A stretch of 64,000 nt of DNA from Mycolicibacter hiberniae (GTDB taxonomy: Bacteria; Actinomycetota; Actinomycetes; Mycobacteriales; Mycobacteriaceae). Position numbers and translations under genes: made by a program. Positions 8,520-19,051 of this stretch are shown here, piece by piece (the stretch's first letter is position 1; the number at the start of each line of letters is the position of its first letter). The stretch is taken from the NCBI RefSeq assembly GCF_010729485.1, contig NZ_AP022609.1, positions 2,976,001 through 3,040,000 on the forward strand, given 5' to 3'. The notes beneath the pieces were generated by a model. That model saw only the letters and a list, made by a program, of their open reading frames with translations, searched no databases and was not told where the DNA came from.

Positions 8520-9794
8520 ATGTCCTCGGCCGCATCGACTGCTCCGCCGGGCGTCGCTGCGCTGTCCCCCGATCAGCGTCTTGACGTGCTGTTCGGCGAG
8601 TTGTCGGAGCTGACCGGCCAGCGCAACGCCATCGACGGGCGCATCGTCGACATCATCGCCGAGATCGACCGCGACGAACTGTGGGCAACCACCGGCGCAC
8701 GCTCGGTGGCGGCATTGGTGGCCTGGAAAACCAGTGTGTCCCCGGGCAACGCGCACACGATCGCGACCGTGGCACAGCGCGCAGAGTCGTTCCCCCACTG
8801 CACCCAAGGCATGCGCGAAGGCCGCCTGTCGTTGGATCAGGTCGGCGTCATCACCAGCCGGGCCGCCGACGGATCCGATGAGCACTACGCGCAACTGGCC
8901 GCCGTCGCCACGGTCAACCAGCTGCGCACCGCGGTCAAACTCGAACCACGCCCCGAACCCGAACCCGAACCCCGGCCCGAACCGGTGCGCTCGATCACCA
9001 AAGTCACCGACGAGCGGGGCACCTGCTGGCGCATCAAACTCGACCACCTCGACGCAGCCAAGTTCGACGCAGCACTGCAGTCTCACCTCGATGCGCTGAT
9101 AACGCAGTACAAGCGCGACCACGACGATTCCGGCCGCCCAACAGACCAGACACCGCCGTTGCCCACGACCGCTGATGCCTTCCTGCGTCTGGTCGAAGCC
9201 GGATGGGATGCCGAGGCCACCCGCCGGCCCCACGCCCAGCACACCACCGTGGTAGCCCACCTCGACGTCCAAGACCGGACCGCGGCACTGCACCTGGGCC
9301 CACTGCTCTCCGACGACGAACGCCAATACCTGACCTGCGACGCCACCTGCGAAGTGTGGTTCGAACGCGACGGCGAGGTGATCGGGTCGGGACGGTCGAC
9401 CCGCACCATCAGCCGCCGGTTGCGCCGCGCACTGGAGCACCGTGACCGCTCCTGCGTGGTTCCCGGCTGCGGAGCCACCCGCGGCCTGCACGCGCACCAC
9501 ATCCGGCACTGGGAAGACGGCGGCGAAACCGAACTCGCCAACCTGGTGCTGGTCTGCCCCTACCATCACCGGCTGCACCACCGCGGCATCATCACCATCA
9601 CCGGGCCAGCCAGTCACCTCGTCGTCACCGACGCGGCCGACCGACCGCTCAGCCCGGCATCACTGGCCCGCCCACCCAAGCGACCCCCACCAGTAGTCGC
9701 ACCCTGCCCCGGCCCCACCGGCGAACGCGCCCAATGGTGGTGGTACCAACCCTTCCAACCCCAACCACCACCGACCACCCATGAGGTCCGATGA
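8520..9794 (+). CDS. 13E12-family protein, DUF222 plus HNH endonuclease domain
   Basis: The 424-residue protein has an N-terminal DUF222 helical region (about 20-200) and a C-terminal HNH nuclease motif: a Cys-x4-Cys pair, HAHHIRHWEDGG, then CPYHHRLHH. This is the multicopy mycobacterial REP13E12-type family, often placed at sites of mobility or phage integration. A short Pro-Glu run (EPRPEPEPEPRPEP) sits near residue 145. ATG 8520 gives the usual family N-terminus; a frame open from 8460 would overlap the SnoaL-like gene. Its role is unknown, and it separates two catabolic clusters. Confidence 0.93.
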   Translation: MSSAASTAPPGVAALSPDQRLDVLFGELSELTGQRNAIDGRIVDIIAEIDRDELWATTGARSVAALVAWKTSVSPGNAHTIATVAQRAESFPHCTQGMREGRLSLDQVGVITSRAADGSDEHYAQLAAVATVNQLRTAVKLEPRPEPEPEPRPEPVRSITKVTDERGTCWRIKLDHLDAAKFDAALQSHLDALITQYKRDHDDSGRPTDQTPPLPTTADAFLRLVEAGWDAEATRRPHAQHTTVVAHLDVQDRTAALHLGPLLSDDERQYLTCDATCEVWFERDGEVIGSGRSTRTISRRLRRALEHRDRSCVVPGCGATRGLHAHHIRHWEDGGETELANLVLVCPYHHRLHHRGIITITGPASHLVVTDAADRPLSPASLARPPKRPPPVVAPCPGPTGERAQWWWYQPFQPQPPPTTHEVR

Positions 9795-9833
9795 ATCACC
9801 GGGACGGCAATAGCCTCCGTTTCCCACGGCGGG

Positions 9834-10658
9834 TCAGCCCGCGCAGAAGTCCAGCAGTAGGCCGTTGACCTGCTCGGCCTGTTCGATCTGCGGGCAGTGG
9901 CCGGCAGCGTCCACGACCGCGGAGCGACCGGCGGGAATCTGATCGGCGATCTTTGCAGCCCAGCCCGGCGGCAGCAGCTTGTCGCACGCACCTTCGATCA
10001 CCAGTGTGGGCGCCGAAATGCGTTCGTAGGGACGGCTGCTGGGCGCCGGCGGCGGGGGCTGCGCGCCGGGGCGGCGGAATCGCGCCGCCGCCACGGCCTC
10101 CCAGGCGCCCGGTGCGGCACTCGAGGCGTAGCGGCGTGCCACGTAGTCGTCGTCGGCCGGATAGGCCGGGTCGCTGAACAGCGCCGCCACGATTCGGCGC
10201 ATCGCGGGCACCGTCGCGTCGTAGTCGTAGAGCGCGGCCATGTGCTCGTTCTGCTGGATCTCGCCGCCGCCGCAGATGGCGACCAGCCGGCGCACCGGCA
10301 ACACCGCTGCCTGCGACGTGGCGTCGACCAGCAGCATGATGGCGCCCATCGAGTTGCCCACGAAATCGGCGGATTGCACGCCCAGTTCCGCGCAGAATCG
10401 CGCCACGTGACGAATCCGCATACCGCGTCCGTCGTTGAAGTCGATCACTTTGGCCGACTCCCCGAACCCGAGCAGATCAGGGGCGAGCACCCGATACCGT
10501 TCGGCGAGTGCGGGAATGGTGCGCTCCCAACCGATCTCGGCAGACGCACCGAACTCACCGCCGTGCAACAGGACCACTGCCGGGGCAGACGGGTCCCCCG
10601 CCTCCAGGTAGGACGTGTGCAGGCCGTCCACCATGACGGTCTTGCGGGACACCAACAC
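9834..10658 (-). CDS. Alpha/beta hydrolase, meta-cleavage-product hydrolase type
   Basis: The 274-residue alpha/beta hydrolase has an HGG oxyanion region near residue 32, nucleophile Ser103 in GNSMG, an acid in the EGACDKLLP segment and His in DAAGHCPQ. This matches MhpC/BphD-like enzymes, which hydrolyse C-C bonds of ring-cleavage products, though esterases look alike. The GTG start is preceded by GGAGGAG at 7-base spacing. It is the last gene of the minus-strand meta-cleavage operon, 19 bases after the cyclase-family gene. A second hydrolase of the same type begins the operon, so the two probably act on different intermediates. Confidence 0.85.
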   Translation of the reverse strand: MLVSRKTVMVDGLHTSYLEAGDPSAPAVVLLHGGEFGASAEIGWERTIPALAERYRVLAPDLLGFGESAKVIDFNDGRGMRIRHVARFCAELGVQSADFVGNSMGAIMLLVDATSQAAVLPVRRLVAICGGGEIQQNEHMAALYDYDATVPAMRRIVAALFSDPAYPADDDYVARRYASSAAPGAWEAVAAARFRRPGAQPPPPAPSSRPYERISAPTLVIEGACDKLLPPGWAAKIADQIPAGRSAVVDAAGHCPQIEQAEQVNGLLLDFCAG

Positions 10659-10677
10659 CGGGGCTCCTCCGTCGGGG

Positions 10678-11667
10678 CTACTTGATCGCGATCGGGTTCA
10701 CCGGCGAGCCGACGCCGCCGGTCACCCGCAACGGCGGCGCCACCAGCTGGAATTCGTAGCGGCCGTCGGCGGCGCAGTCTGCGGCGAGCGCGCCGAGATC
10801 CCAGTACTCCCCGAGCATCAGCCCCATGTCACGCAGGCACAGCATGTGCATCGGCAGATAGGTTCCCTCGACACCGGAGACCGGATTCTCCACCATCACG
10901 TTGTCGGCGGCCACCGCCGCGACGTCGTGCTCGTGCAGCCAGGAGGCGCACCGCCAATCCAGTCCGGCTCCCGGCTCGGCGCCGTCGCCGGTGGCGCGAA
11001 ACCTTTGCCACCACCCGGTTCTGATCAGCACGATGTCGCCGGGTTCGACGGTGACCTGTTGGGCTCGGGCAACCTCGTCGAGTTCGTCCGGGGTGATCGG
11101 GGTGCCCAGCGGCAGGAAGGTGTCGGCGCCGCGATGGGCAACCACATCCAGCAGCACTCCGCGCGAGACGATCCCTTTGCCGTCCACTTTGTCGATGCCG
11201 CAGTGGTAGGCGCCGAGGCTGGTCACCGAACTCGCCGGGAATCCGTTGTAAAGCTGATCGTCGTAGTAGACGTGCGACAGCGCATCCCACTGGCTGGCGG
11301 CCTGCAGCGGCATCACGATCATGTCGTCGTTGAACCGAAACGGGTTGTCGGTGAAGTACTCGCTGAGCTGCTGAGCCACCAGGTTTTGGCGCCACTGCGG
11401 GCCGTAGTCGGCCAGCGTGCTGACATCGCCGCCGTCGACGGTCATCACGTGAATCGGGTTGTGCCGGAACTGGAAGGCCCCCTGCGGCCCCGACGATCCG
11501 AACTCCACCCCCAGCGGAAACACCTTGCCGTGCCGCACCAGACCGGCGGCGGCGGCGATCTTGCCCGGCGTGATGAGGTTGAGGGTCCCCAGCTCGTCGT
11601 CGTCACCCCAGCGCCCCCAGTTGCGGACGCTCTCAGCCACCCGCCGGAACTCGGTCAACCCGGCCAT
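10678..11667 (-). CDS. Cyclase-family protein (kynurenine formamidase-like, PF04199)
   Basis: The 329-residue protein belongs to the putative cyclase family, metal-dependent hydrolases related to kynurenine formamidase. The metal-site region reads ASQWDALSH, where the family consensus is HxGTHxDxPxH: Asp and the last His are kept, earlier His positions are not. This variant occurs in larger actinobacterial members, whose reactions are unknown. The frame stays open far upstream, but ATG 11667 begins at the conserved region and overlaps the end of the SDR gene by 13 bases, consistent with coupling. It may open a lactone or cyclic intermediate in the aromatic pathway (inference). Confidence 0.85.
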   Translation of the reverse strand: MAGLTEFRRVAESVRNWGRWGDDDELGTLNLITPGKIAAAAGLVRHGKVFPLGVEFGSSGPQGAFQFRHNPIHVMTVDGGDVSTLADYGPQWRQNLVAQQLSEYFTDNPFRFNDDMIVMPLQAASQWDALSHVYYDDQLYNGFPASSVTSLGAYHCGIDKVDGKGIVSRGVLLDVVAHRGADTFLPLGTPITPDELDEVARAQQVTVEPGDIVLIRTGWWQRFRATGDGAEPGAGLDWRCASWLHEHDVAAVAADNVMVENPVSGVEGTYLPMHMLCLRDMGLMLGEYWDLGALAADCAADGRYEFQLVAPPLRVTGGVGSPVNPIAIK

Positions 11668-12494
11668 GGCACCGTCCCCTTCGCCAGCGCAGCGGCAGCC
11701 CGGCTGCTGATGTTGCCGCCATCGACCCAGAGCACCTGGCCGGTGATGTACCCGGCTGCTGGACTGTTCAGGAACACCAGCGGTGCAGCCTGTTCGTCCG
11801 CGCCGGCGACCCGCCCCAGCGGCTTGGGAATGTCGTCGAGAAAGCCCTGTCCGTAGCTGCTGCGCAACTGATCGAGGATCGGCGTTTCGGTGACGCCGGG
11901 CGCGGTGCAGTTGATCCGGATCCCGCGCTGCGCCAGCGCTTCGGCGTTGAGCATGCCGTAGAGGATGATCGCCTCTTTGGACAATCGGTAGCCGCCGTCG
12001 GCGAGCGCGGCGGGATGGGCACGGCACCACTGTAATCCGTCGGCCATTCCCTCGGAGTTCACCAGGCCGACTGTGGTCTGCGCGTTCTCGCGGTAGGCCG
12101 CCGCGGCCAGCGAGGACACGTTGGCGATGGCCGATCCCGACGGCATCGCCGGCAGGAGCCCTTCGGTGAGCTGGCGCATGCCCAGGAAGTTGATCGTGAC
12201 CACCCGCTGCGGGTCCCCGATGCCCGAGGACACCCCGGCGACGTTGAACAACGCGTCGATCGGCCCGGCCGCCCTGATCGCGGTGGCGGCGCGATCGATG
12301 GATTCTGGATCAACCAGGTCGATCGGATGGAATTCGTCGACGCCCGCCGCGGTCTCGATTCGGTCCAGGCCGGTGACGTGCGCGCCGAGTTCGCCGAGCT
12401 GCGCCACCAGCTGCGCGCCGATTCCCGAGGCGCAGCCGGTGACCACGGCTCGTCGACCGTCGTAGCGCCACAGCTCAGACGCCGCGGCGCTCAC
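11655..12494 (-). CDS. SDR-family oxidoreductase (3-alpha-HSD-like)
   Basis: The 279-residue SDR has a TGCASGIG cofactor motif near residue 18 and catalytic YRLSK. Between the strand carrying NVSS and the YRLSK motif is an extended insertion (about 155-185), as in 3-alpha-hydroxysteroid dehydrogenase/carbonyl reductase types. It starts with GTG overlapping the TGA of the upstream flavin-dependent gene (GTGA). Likely role: alcohol/ketone interconversion on a cyclic or side-chain group before or after ring cleavage. Confidence 0.9.
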   Translation of the reverse strand: MSAAASELWRYDGRRAVVTGCASGIGAQLVAQLGELGAHVTGLDRIETAAGVDEFHPIDLVDPESIDRAATAIRAAGPIDALFNVAGVSSGIGDPQRVVTINFLGMRQLTEGLLPAMPSGSAIANVSSLAAAAYRENAQTTVGLVNSEGMADGLQWCRAHPAALADGGYRLSKEAIILYGMLNAEALAQRGIRINCTAPGVTETPILDQLRSSYGQGFLDDIPKPLGRVAGADEQAAPLVFLNSPAAGYITGQVLWVDGGNISSRAAAALAKGTVPWPG

Positions 12495-13804
12495 TGTCCG
12501 CCGCGTTCCCGTTCTTGCTTGGCCAGTTGAGCGGCCTGCACCCGGCCCTCGTTCATCTCGGCCATCGCCTCGGGGATCTCGGTGGCGGTGAACGTGCCGC
12601 CCCGACCGGTCGGCAGTCCGCCGAACGCGTAGGACTCGTCGAAAACCGGCGCGGTGGACTTCGGACGACGGGCCTCGAGCTTCTCCAGAACCGGTTCCAG
12701 CCTCTTGGCCTTCTCGGCGACCGCCTTCTCGTCGCGCTCGATGAACTCCGGCAGCACCTGGGTGCCCATCAGCTCGATGGCCTCCATGGTGGCCTCATGG
12801 CTACGCGGATTGAGCAGCAGGATGAGTTCGTCGACCCCGCTCTCCTCGTAGCCGCGCAGGAACTCGCGTGCGGTCGCCGGGCTGCCGATCGCCCCGCGAC
12901 CCGGCCCGTAGGCCAGCGTCGGATCCTTGTCCACCTCTTCGAGATAGCGTTGCCACACCCCGGTTCGGCCCGGTGTGTGCTCGCCGGTCATGTAGTAATG
13001 CATGATCCCGAACGAGAAGAATCCGCCGCCTACCCCCAGACGGGCGATTGCCTGCTCGTCGGTGGGAGCCACCATCATGGACAGGTCGCCGCCGATGGCC
13101 AGAATGTTGGGATTCACCTGGGGCGTCACCGGGACGCCGTTCTCCTCGAGTTCCTTGTAGTACCCGTTGACCCGCTCGGCCAGCGGACCGGGGCCGGTAT
13201 AGGCGAAACTCAGTGCACCGATGCACTTCTGCGCCGCCATCTGGACTGAGGCAGGCCGGGTGCACGCCACCCAGACCGGCGGATGCGGCTTCTGCAGCGA
13301 CTTGGGAATGACATTGCGGGCCGGCATCTGCACGTGCTGGCCGTCGAATCCGGTGAACGGTTCTTCGGTCATACAGCGGATCGAGACCTCGAGAGCTTCT
13401 TCCCACTGGGCGCGTTTGTCGGCGGGGTCGATCCCGAAGCCGCCGAGCTCGGCGATCGACGATCCCTCCCCCGTCCCGAACTCCACCCGGCCGCCCGACA
13501 GCAGGTCCAGGGTGGCAACCCGCTCGGCCACCCGGGCCGGGTGGTTGACCACCGGGGGCAGGTGCATGATCCCGAAGCCGAGCCGGATGTCCTTGGTCCG
13601 CTGGCTGGCGGCGGCCAGGAACATCTCCGGCGCCGTGGCGTGGCAGTACTCCTCCAGGAAGTGGTGCTCGGTGAGCCACACCGTCGAGAAACCGGCTTTG
13701 TCTGCCGCTTCCACCTCATCGAGGCCGTCGCGGAACAGCAGGTGTTCGTCGTCGTCGGACCACGGGCGCGGCAGCGCGAATTCGTAGAAGAGCGAAATCT
13801 TCAC
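12491..13804 (-). CDS. LLM-class (luciferase-like) flavin-dependent oxidoreductase
   Basis: The 437-residue protein has the bacterial luciferase-like TIM barrel: N-terminal KISLFYEF strand, TEHHF motif near residue 45, and GTGEGSS and RPASV segments. It would use reduced FMN or F420 for oxygenation or hydride transfer. The long upstream open frame is spurious; GTG 13804 has an excellent AGGAGG site and overlaps the TGA of the KstD-like gene by four bases. The C-terminus is longer than in minimal luciferases, ending in a charged helix. Context suggests oxidation of an aromatic or alicyclic intermediate. Confidence 0.9.
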   Translation of the reverse strand: MKISLFYEFALPRPWSDDDEHLLFRDGLDEVEAADKAGFSTVWLTEHHFLEEYCHATAPEMFLAAASQRTKDIRLGFGIMHLPPVVNHPARVAERVATLDLLSGGRVEFGTGEGSSIAELGGFGIDPADKRAQWEEALEVSIRCMTEEPFTGFDGQHVQMPARNVIPKSLQKPHPPVWVACTRPASVQMAAQKCIGALSFAYTGPGPLAERVNGYYKELEENGVPVTPQVNPNILAIGGDLSMMVAPTDEQAIARLGVGGGFFSFGIMHYYMTGEHTPGRTGVWQRYLEEVDKDPTLAYGPGRGAIGSPATAREFLRGYEESGVDELILLLNPRSHEATMEAIELMGTQVLPEFIERDEKAVAEKAKRLEPVLEKLEARRPKSTAPVFDESYAFGGLPTGRGGTFTATEIPEAMAEMNEGRVQAAQLAKQERERGGQ

Positions 13805-15540
13805 GGTTTCCTCCTGGACGGTTGTTGGGGTGTCTGTGATTCGGCGGATTGTTCTCGGGTGCAAAGGTGTTGGGCTGCCACATAGCCGAAGGTCATCGCC
13901 GGGCCGATGGTGGCTCCGGCGCCGGCGTAGCTGCGCCCCATCACCGGCGCCGCGGCGTTGCCCACCGCGTACAGGCCGCCGATCACCGAGCCGTCGGCGC
14001 GCAGCACCCGGGCATGCTCGTCGGTGCACAGGCCGCCGGAGGTGCCCAGATCGCCGAGGATGATCCGGAACGCGTAATAGGGCGGCCCGCCCAGCGGGTG
14101 CAGGTTGGGATTGGGCAGTGTCGGATCGCCGTAATAGTTGTCGTAGGCGCTGTCGCCGCGGTTGAAGTCGTCGTCGTGGCCGGAGCGCGCCAGTTCGTTG
14201 AACCGGTTTGCGGTGCTGCGCAACCGTTCCGGCGGTATCCCGATCTCGCCGGCCAGCTCCTCGAAGGTGCTGGCGGTCTTGACCACCCCGGAATCCAGCC
14301 AGGCCTGGGGCATCCGGCGCCCGGTCGGCACCGGCGCGCCGGGGATCTTCGGGATTGGAAGGTGCCCGGCCACCACATAGCGGTGAAAGGAGCGCTGGTC
14401 GGTGATCAACCAGCACGGGATGTGTGTGACGCCGGAGTTCTGCCCGGCGATCATGGCGTGCGCAAAGTCCATATAGGGCGCCGCTTCGTTGATGAACCGT
14501 TCCCCGTCTCCGTTGACGATGAACTGCGACGGCATCATGCGTTCGTTGAGCATGAACTGCAGGCGCCCGTCCGGCCAGCACAACGCCGGGAACCACCAGG
14601 CCTCATCGAGCAGCTCGGCGGCGGCGCCGACGCGCATCCCGGCCCGGATGCCGTCGCCGGTGGCCAGCGGGTTGCCGAAGCTCCAGTCATGTTCCAGCAC
14701 AGGCTGATGCTGCTTGCGCCAGGCCAGGTCGTGGTCGAAGCCGCCGCTGGCCAGGATCACCCCGCAGCGCGCCATGATGCGCTGTGTGCGTCCGTCGCGC
14801 GCCACCATCGCACCGATCACCGCGCCGGAGTCGTCGGTGATGAGCTCGGTCATCGGTGTGTCGAGCAGCAGCGGTATGTCGCGCTCGACCATGGCGAGCC
14901 GGAGCCGGGCGGCCAGCGATTGGCCGATGGCGGCCATCCGGTCTCCGAACACCCGGGCGCGGAACATCCGCCACAGCAGCTTGACCAGGACGGCTTTGCC
15001 CCGCCACGATTGCCGGACCTGGTAGAAGAGCCGAAGATCTTTGGGCCCCAACCAGATCCCCCGCGGCGCCAGCGCCAGGGGGGCGAGGAGGTTTTGTTCC
15101 TCGTCACCGAGCTTGCGCAGGTCGATGGCGAGCACGTTGATGGTGCTGCCCAACGCCGAGCCACCGGGAAGCTCCGGGTAGTAGTCGGCGTAACCGGGCT
15201 TCCAGACGAACTCGAACCAGGGGCTGGCCTGCTCCAGGAACTCCATCATCCGCGGGGCGCTGTCGACGTATTGCCGCAGCCGTTCCTCGCTCACCAGCCC
15301 GTCGGTGATCGCGCGCAGATAGGTCAGCACGTCGTCGGGGTCGGGCGCATAGCCCTCCCGACGCTGCGCCGGCGCCCCCGGCACCCAGATGCCGCCGCCG
15401 GACAGCGCGGTGGATCCGCCGAAGTAGTGCGCCTTCTCCACGACCAGGGTGTCCAGGCCGTGTGCGTCCGCGGTCAAGGCGGCGGTCATGCCGCCGCCGC
15501 CGGAACCGATGACCAGCACATCGACGACCTGTTCGTTCAC
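13801..15540 (-). CDS. FAD-dependent oxidoreductase, KstD-like
   Basis: The 579-residue flavoprotein has an N-terminal dinucleotide site ([15 protein letters not shown], near 10-24) followed by [10 protein letters not shown], and a C-terminal block [20 protein letters not shown]. The Tyr-x-Gly-Ala-Gly-x-Thr-Ile-Gly pattern is the signature of 3-ketosteroid delta-1-dehydrogenases and related fumarate-reductase-type enzymes. It probably introduces a double bond next to a ketone, which in steroid-like molecules leads to ring opening or aromatisation. GTG start overlaps the mhpB stop (GTGA). Substrate cannot be fixed from sequence; a second KstD-like protein is encoded at 19898. Confidence 0.9.
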   Translation of the reverse strand: MNEQVVDVLVIGSGGGGMTAALTADAHGLDTLVVEKAHYFGGSTALSGGGIWVPGAPAQRREGYAPDPDDVLTYLRAITDGLVSEERLRQYVDSAPRMMEFLEQASPWFEFVWKPGYADYYPELPGGSALGSTINVLAIDLRKLGDEEQNLLAPLALAPRGIWLGPKDLRLFYQVRQSWRGKAVLVKLLWRMFRARVFGDRMAAIGQSLAARLRLAMVERDIPLLLDTPMTELITDDSGAVIGAMVARDGRTQRIMARCGVILASGGFDHDLAWRKQHQPVLEHDWSFGNPLATGDGIRAGMRVGAAAELLDEAWWFPALCWPDGRLQFMLNERMMPSQFIVNGDGERFINEAAPYMDFAHAMIAGQNSGVTHIPCWLITDQRSFHRYVVAGHLPIPKIPGAPVPTGRRMPQAWLDSGVVKTASTFEELAGEIGIPPERLRSTANRFNELARSGHDDDFNRGDSAYDNYYGDPTLPNPNLHPLGGPPYYAFRIILGDLGTSGGLCTDEHARVLRADGSVIGGLYAVGNAAAPVMGRSYAGAGATIGPAMTFGYVAAQHLCTREQSAESQTPQQPSRRKP

Positions 15541-16487
15541 CGGATCACCTCCGTGGGCTGGGCGGTGCGGACGGCGAAACCGGCGATCAGTTCTGGGGCG
15601 GCCCGGTAATAGCGGTGGTCTGTCCGGTAGCTGCCCTGGGCGGCGAGCGCCCCGAAAGCCGCTACCCAGCTGCGGATCTCGTGCGCGGACCCGCCGCCGG
15701 CCTCGGTGATGAAAGAGTTGGACCAGGCGTCTAGTTCCTCGAGCGCTCCGGCGTCGACGATCGCCAGGAATCGCTCATCGAACTCCGGGTTCAGTGGCGC
15801 CAGAGCCCCCGACCCGGCCGCGAAGTCACGGGCCGCCGCGATCACCGCGTCCTGTCGGCTTTGGCGCTGTTCGGCGGTCATGGCGGTGCCGTGCAGGATC
15901 CGGTCGCGGGTGGCGGGCGGCGCCGTGGCAAGAGTGGGGATGGGCGGATCATGCGACAGTCCACCGGAACCCAGGACCAGGATCCGCAGGTCCAGGCCTG
16001 CCAGGTATCGCCCGACCGCAGCCCCCAGTGCCCGGGTCCGGTGCAGCGGTCCCAGCGGGGCGGCTACGGCGTTGATGAAGATCGGGATGACCGGGCATGC
16101 GGCTGCGTCGCCGAACAGGCGCTCCAGCGGTTGCACGACGCCATGGTCGACATCCATCGTTGCCGAAACCGCCAGATCCACACCCTGTTCCAGTACCGCC
16201 GCCGCACACTCTGCGGCGAGGTCGGCGGGGACGTCGAGCGCCCCGAGGTGGGTCCCGTAGTCGCCGATGCCCTGGGCGGCGGTGCCGATGCAGAACGGCG
16301 GCATCAGGCGCAAGAAGAAGCCGTTGTAGTGGTCCGGCGCGAACACCACCGTCAGCTGCGGGTCGAAGTCGGCGACGAAGGCGGCGGCCTGCTCGATCGC
16401 TGCCTCGACGTCGGCCATCACATCAGGGGGTGGTCCCGGCAGATTCAGCAGTGGGCTGTGGGACATGCAGCACAGACTCAGTGCCAT
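15537..16487 (-). CDS. mhpB: 2,3-dihydroxyphenylpropionate 1,2-dioxygenase-type extradiol dioxygenase
   Basis: The protein of about 316 residues is a class III (LigB-fold) extradiol dioxygenase closely resembling MhpB: the segments [34 protein letters not shown] and [11 protein letters not shown] follow the enterobacterial enzyme almost in order, including the histidines used for Fe(II) and acid/base chemistry. It cleaves catecholic rings at the meta position. I prefer ATG 16487 (MALSL) because AAGGGGG lies about 9 bases upstream and the length then fits MhpB; GTG 16499 is possible. Either start overlaps the end of the mhpA gene. Confidence 0.93.
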   Translation of the reverse strand: MALSLCCMSHSPLLNLPGPPPDVMADVEAAIEQAAAFVADFDPQLTVVFAPDHYNGFFLRLMPPFCIGTAAQGIGDYGTHLGALDVPADLAAECAAAVLEQGVDLAVSATMDVDHGVVQPLERLFGDAAACPVIPIFINAVAAPLGPLHRTRALGAAVGRYLAGLDLRILVLGSGGLSHDPPIPTLATAPPATRDRILHGTAMTAEQRQSRQDAVIAAARDFAAGSGALAPLNPEFDERFLAIVDAGALEELDAWSNSFITEAGGGSAHEIRSWVAAFGALAAQGSYRTDHRYYRAAPELIAGFAVRTAQPTEVIR

Positions 16488-18186
16488 CGGGGCGTTCACC
16501 CCCTTGCGGGCTGGGCGCCGTCGGCGTCAGCGACAAAGCACCGAACAGGAGCGCGCTGACCTCCGGTGCACGCTGGGCGATACAGGCCGCGGCGATGCAG
16601 CGGTCCGGGCGCAGGAACAGCACCGACTGTTCGTGGCGGTCGAACCAGGCCTTCAACTGTCCGGTCCGGTCTCCAACGATGGTGACCGCGGGGTCGTCGG
16701 TCTGGCCGGGCGGCGTCCAGTGCAGCTGGGTCAAGGGCCGCAACGCGGCGAAGCCGGCTCCCAGCGCCGTCCACCGGGCGAACGCCTCTTCGCCGAGCAG
16801 CACCCGGGGGTTGTTGTTCCAGGCCAGCACCGCGAAGCCGGCGCCGATCACGTCGTCGAGCAGCAGGTCTGCGCCGGCCCGGGTATCGACTCTGGGCTGG
16901 ATGAACAGCGTGCCCACCGGCGAGTCGGGGCGACGTGGCTGGTCATGGACGACCGCGCCCTGCTCGTAACGCGGCATCGGCTTGAAACGCATCTCCAGCA
17001 CGTAGCGCTTGAGTGTCGGCACCGCCGACGCCGCGCGGATCACCCCGTCGCGCAATCCCGCCACCCTCCGGTTGGTCGGGGAGATCACCTTGCCCACCAT
17101 GGTGGAGAGGTCGATCATCGCGCGGGCGTGCTTGCGGCGCTCGGTGTCGTAGCTGTCCAGCAGGCTGGGGCGAGCCTGGCCCCGTACCACCGCGGCCAAT
17201 TTCCAGCCCAGGTTCATCGCATCGCGGATCCCGCTGTTGTAACCCTGGCCCTGCCACACCGGCATCAGATGGGCGGCGTCGCCGGCCAACAGAAGCCGGC
17301 CACGGCGGAAGGCCCCGGCTATGCGGGAGTGGTGCGTGTAGAGCCGGTGGCGGATCACGTCGACGTCGTGCGGACGCGGCAGGAACGGGGCCAGCATGGC
17401 GGCCACGAATTCGGGATCCTGCGCCTGCTCGTCGGTCTCGTGGGCGTGGATCATGAACTCGAACCGGCGGATGCCGTGGGCGATCGAGATCGAGGCGTAG
17501 GGGCGCGCCGGGTCGGCGCCGACCTCACTGTTGGGATGTCCCAGAGGGTCATTGGCGATGTCGACGACCAGCCAGCGCGTCGAGGAGGTGGTGCCCTCGA
17601 AGGACACTCCCATCAGCCGGCGGGTGGCGCTGCGGCCCCCGTCGCAACCGACGACGTAGCGAGCCGACACCGTCTGCGGCTCCGCCCCGCCAATGTGCAC
17701 GGCGACCGAGTCGGATTCATGCGGCGGTCCCAGCTTCGCCTCTCCTGCGTCGAGCCTCGCTGAACCGCCGGGGCTTTCCTCGCATCCGGTCATCGGGCGG
17801 CCCCACAACACCTCGACGTGGTCGAACCGCTCCAGCCCGCGCAGCAGTTCGGCGTCGACCAGCGGCTGCACGAAACCGTTGCGCTTGGGCCAGCCGAAGC
17901 CGGCTTCGGCAGGTGCCATTTCGGCCAGCAACCGCCGGCGGCGGTCGTAGAACCGCAGGATCTGGTTCGGCACGGTGTGCGGCAGTACGGCATCGACCAA
18001 ACCGATCGCCTGGAAGGTACGCAGCGACTCGTCGTCGAGCCCGACCCCCCGGGGATAGTCGATGAGCGTCTCGCGGTCCTCGACGACCAGAGTGCGGATT
18101 CCCTGCAGGCCAAGAATATTGGCCAGAGTCAGGCCGACCGGACCGGCCCCCACCACCACGACGTCGACATCATTGAGCGCGGCCAC
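16423..18186 (-). CDS. mhpA: 3-(3-hydroxyphenyl)propionate hydroxylase-type flavin monooxygenase
   Basis: The 587-residue FAD monooxygenase has the GxGxxG site [12 protein letters not shown] near the N-terminus, an [11 protein letters not shown] segment, and the [18 protein letters not shown] motif of aromatic hydroxylases in the MhpA family. It ortho-hydroxylates a phenol to the catechol that MhpB cleaves. GTG 18186 lies two bases after the TAG of the upstream hydrolase gene. The C-terminal 30 residues are Pro/Gly-rich and poorly conserved in style, and this part overlaps mhpB. The natural substrate may be a larger phenol than phenylpropionate. Confidence 0.92.
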   Translation of the reverse strand: MAALNDVDVVVVGAGPVGLTLANILGLQGIRTLVVEDRETLIDYPRGVGLDDESLRTFQAIGLVDAVLPHTVPNQILRFYDRRRRLLAEMAPAEAGFGWPKRNGFVQPLVDAELLRGLERFDHVEVLWGRPMTGCEESPGGSARLDAGEAKLGPPHESDSVAVHIGGAEPQTVSARYVVGCDGGRSATRRLMGVSFEGTTSSTRWLVVDIANDPLGHPNSEVGADPARPYASISIAHGIRRFEFMIHAHETDEQAQDPEFVAAMLAPFLPRPHDVDVIRHRLYTHHSRIAGAFRRGRLLLAGDAAHLMPVWQGQGYNSGIRDAMNLGWKLAAVVRGQARPSLLDSYDTERRKHARAMIDLSTMVGKVISPTNRRVAGLRDGVIRAASAVPTLKRYVLEMRFKPMPRYEQGAVVHDQPRRPDSPVGTLFIQPRVDTRAGADLLLDDVIGAGFAVLAWNNNPRVLLGEEAFARWTALGAGFAALRPLTQLHWTPPGQTDDPAVTIVGDRTGQLKAWFDRHEQSVLFLRPDRCIAAACIAQRAPEVSALLFGALSLTPTAPSPQGGERPDGTESVLHVPQPTAESAGTTP

Positions 18187-18187
18187 A

Positions 18188-19051
18188 CTAACGCTCCAGC
18201 AGGAATTCCAGGTGCAGGCGATTGAACGTCTCGGGGTCCTCATACTGCGGCCAGTGGCCGCAGCCGGGCATCAGTTCGAATCGGGCACCCGGAATCATCG
18301 ACGCGATCCGTTTGCCCTCTTCGACATCGGCCGTCGGGTCGTCGCTGGTCCAGACCACCAGCGTCGGCGCCGTGATCCGCGCGTAGTCGCCCGGGCCCAG
18401 CAGGTTGCGAGCCCGGATCTGCGGGTCCTGCAGCGCCATGATGTCGCGCATCGCGTCGACGAAACCGGGCAGCCGGTAGATGCGCCGGCGGCTGGCGACG
18501 ATGTCGTCGTAATCCTTGGCCTTGTCGGCCATCAACCATTTGATGCGCGCCTGCACGGTTTCCCAACTGGGGTTCTCGACCGCGGCCATCGACAGCGTGA
18601 TGATGCGCGCCATCACCTCGGGGTCGGCCTGCGAGCCTCCCGCGGTGTTGAGCACCAGCCGATGGACCCGGCCCGGATGGTCGATGGCGGCGCGTGCGGC
18701 AACCCACCCGCCGAGGGATTCACCGCTGATGCTGGCTGTGGTCGCACCGATCGCATCCAGCACATCCATCAAGTGCGCCACATAGTGGGCGATCTCCAGG
18801 GGATGACCGGGCTTGTCGGTGTAACCGTGCCCGAGCATGTCCACCGACCAGGTCCAGAAGTGTTCGGCATGCGCGGCCAGGTTGCGGACGTAGGCCTCGG
18901 CATGCCCGCCCGAGCCGTGCAGCAGCACCAGCACCGGCTTGGCCGGGTCGCCGGCCCGCAGGTATCGCGTGCGCACGCCGTTCGCGTCGAGGTACCCCTG
19001 CTCGAACGCGACTCCCTGGAGGTCGCTCCAGACGCTTTCGTACTCCGGCAC
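18188..19051 (-). CDS. Alpha/beta hydrolase, MhpC-like
   Basis: The 287-residue hydrolase has HGSGG as oxyanion segment, nucleophile Ser in GESLGG, acid in the VVWTSDDP region and His in GCGHWPQ. These match meta-cleavage-product hydrolases (MhpC/HsaD type). It is the first gene of the minus-strand operon with mhpA and mhpB next, which fits C-C bond hydrolysis after ring opening. I chose GTG 19051 because GAAGAGG precedes it; the frame stays open to 19108 without a better site. The IclR gene diverges from it. Confidence 0.88.
   Translation of the reverse strand: MPEYESVWSDLQGVAFEQGYLDANGVRTRYLRAGDPAKPVLVLLHGSGGHAEAYVRNLAAHAEHFWTWSVDMLGHGYTDKPGHPLEIAHYVAHLMDVLDAIGATTASISGESLGGWVAARAAIDHPGRVHRLVLNTAGGSQADPEVMARIITLSMAAVENPSWETVQARIKWLMADKAKDYDDIVASRRRIYRLPGFVDAMRDIMALQDPQIRARNLLGPGDYARITAPTLVVWTSDDPTADVEEGKRIASMIPGARFELMPGCGHWPQYEDPETFNRLHLEFLLER

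Noticed and set aside
8940..8990. Short tandem repeat of CGAACC-type units
   Set aside because: It encodes the Pro-Glu run inside the 13E12 protein and is too short and degenerate to be a separate repeat element.
8520..9794. 13E12/HNH gene as a marker of an active mobile element
   Set aside because: No flanking direct or inverted repeats, integrase or attachment site could be seen around it. It is kept only as a gene.
13849..15609. Very long plus-strand open frame (586 codons) opposite the KstD-like gene
   Set aside because: It is the antisense shadow of a clear flavoprotein gene in high-GC DNA. Its translation is rich in His, Arg, Gly and Pro with no recognisable domain.
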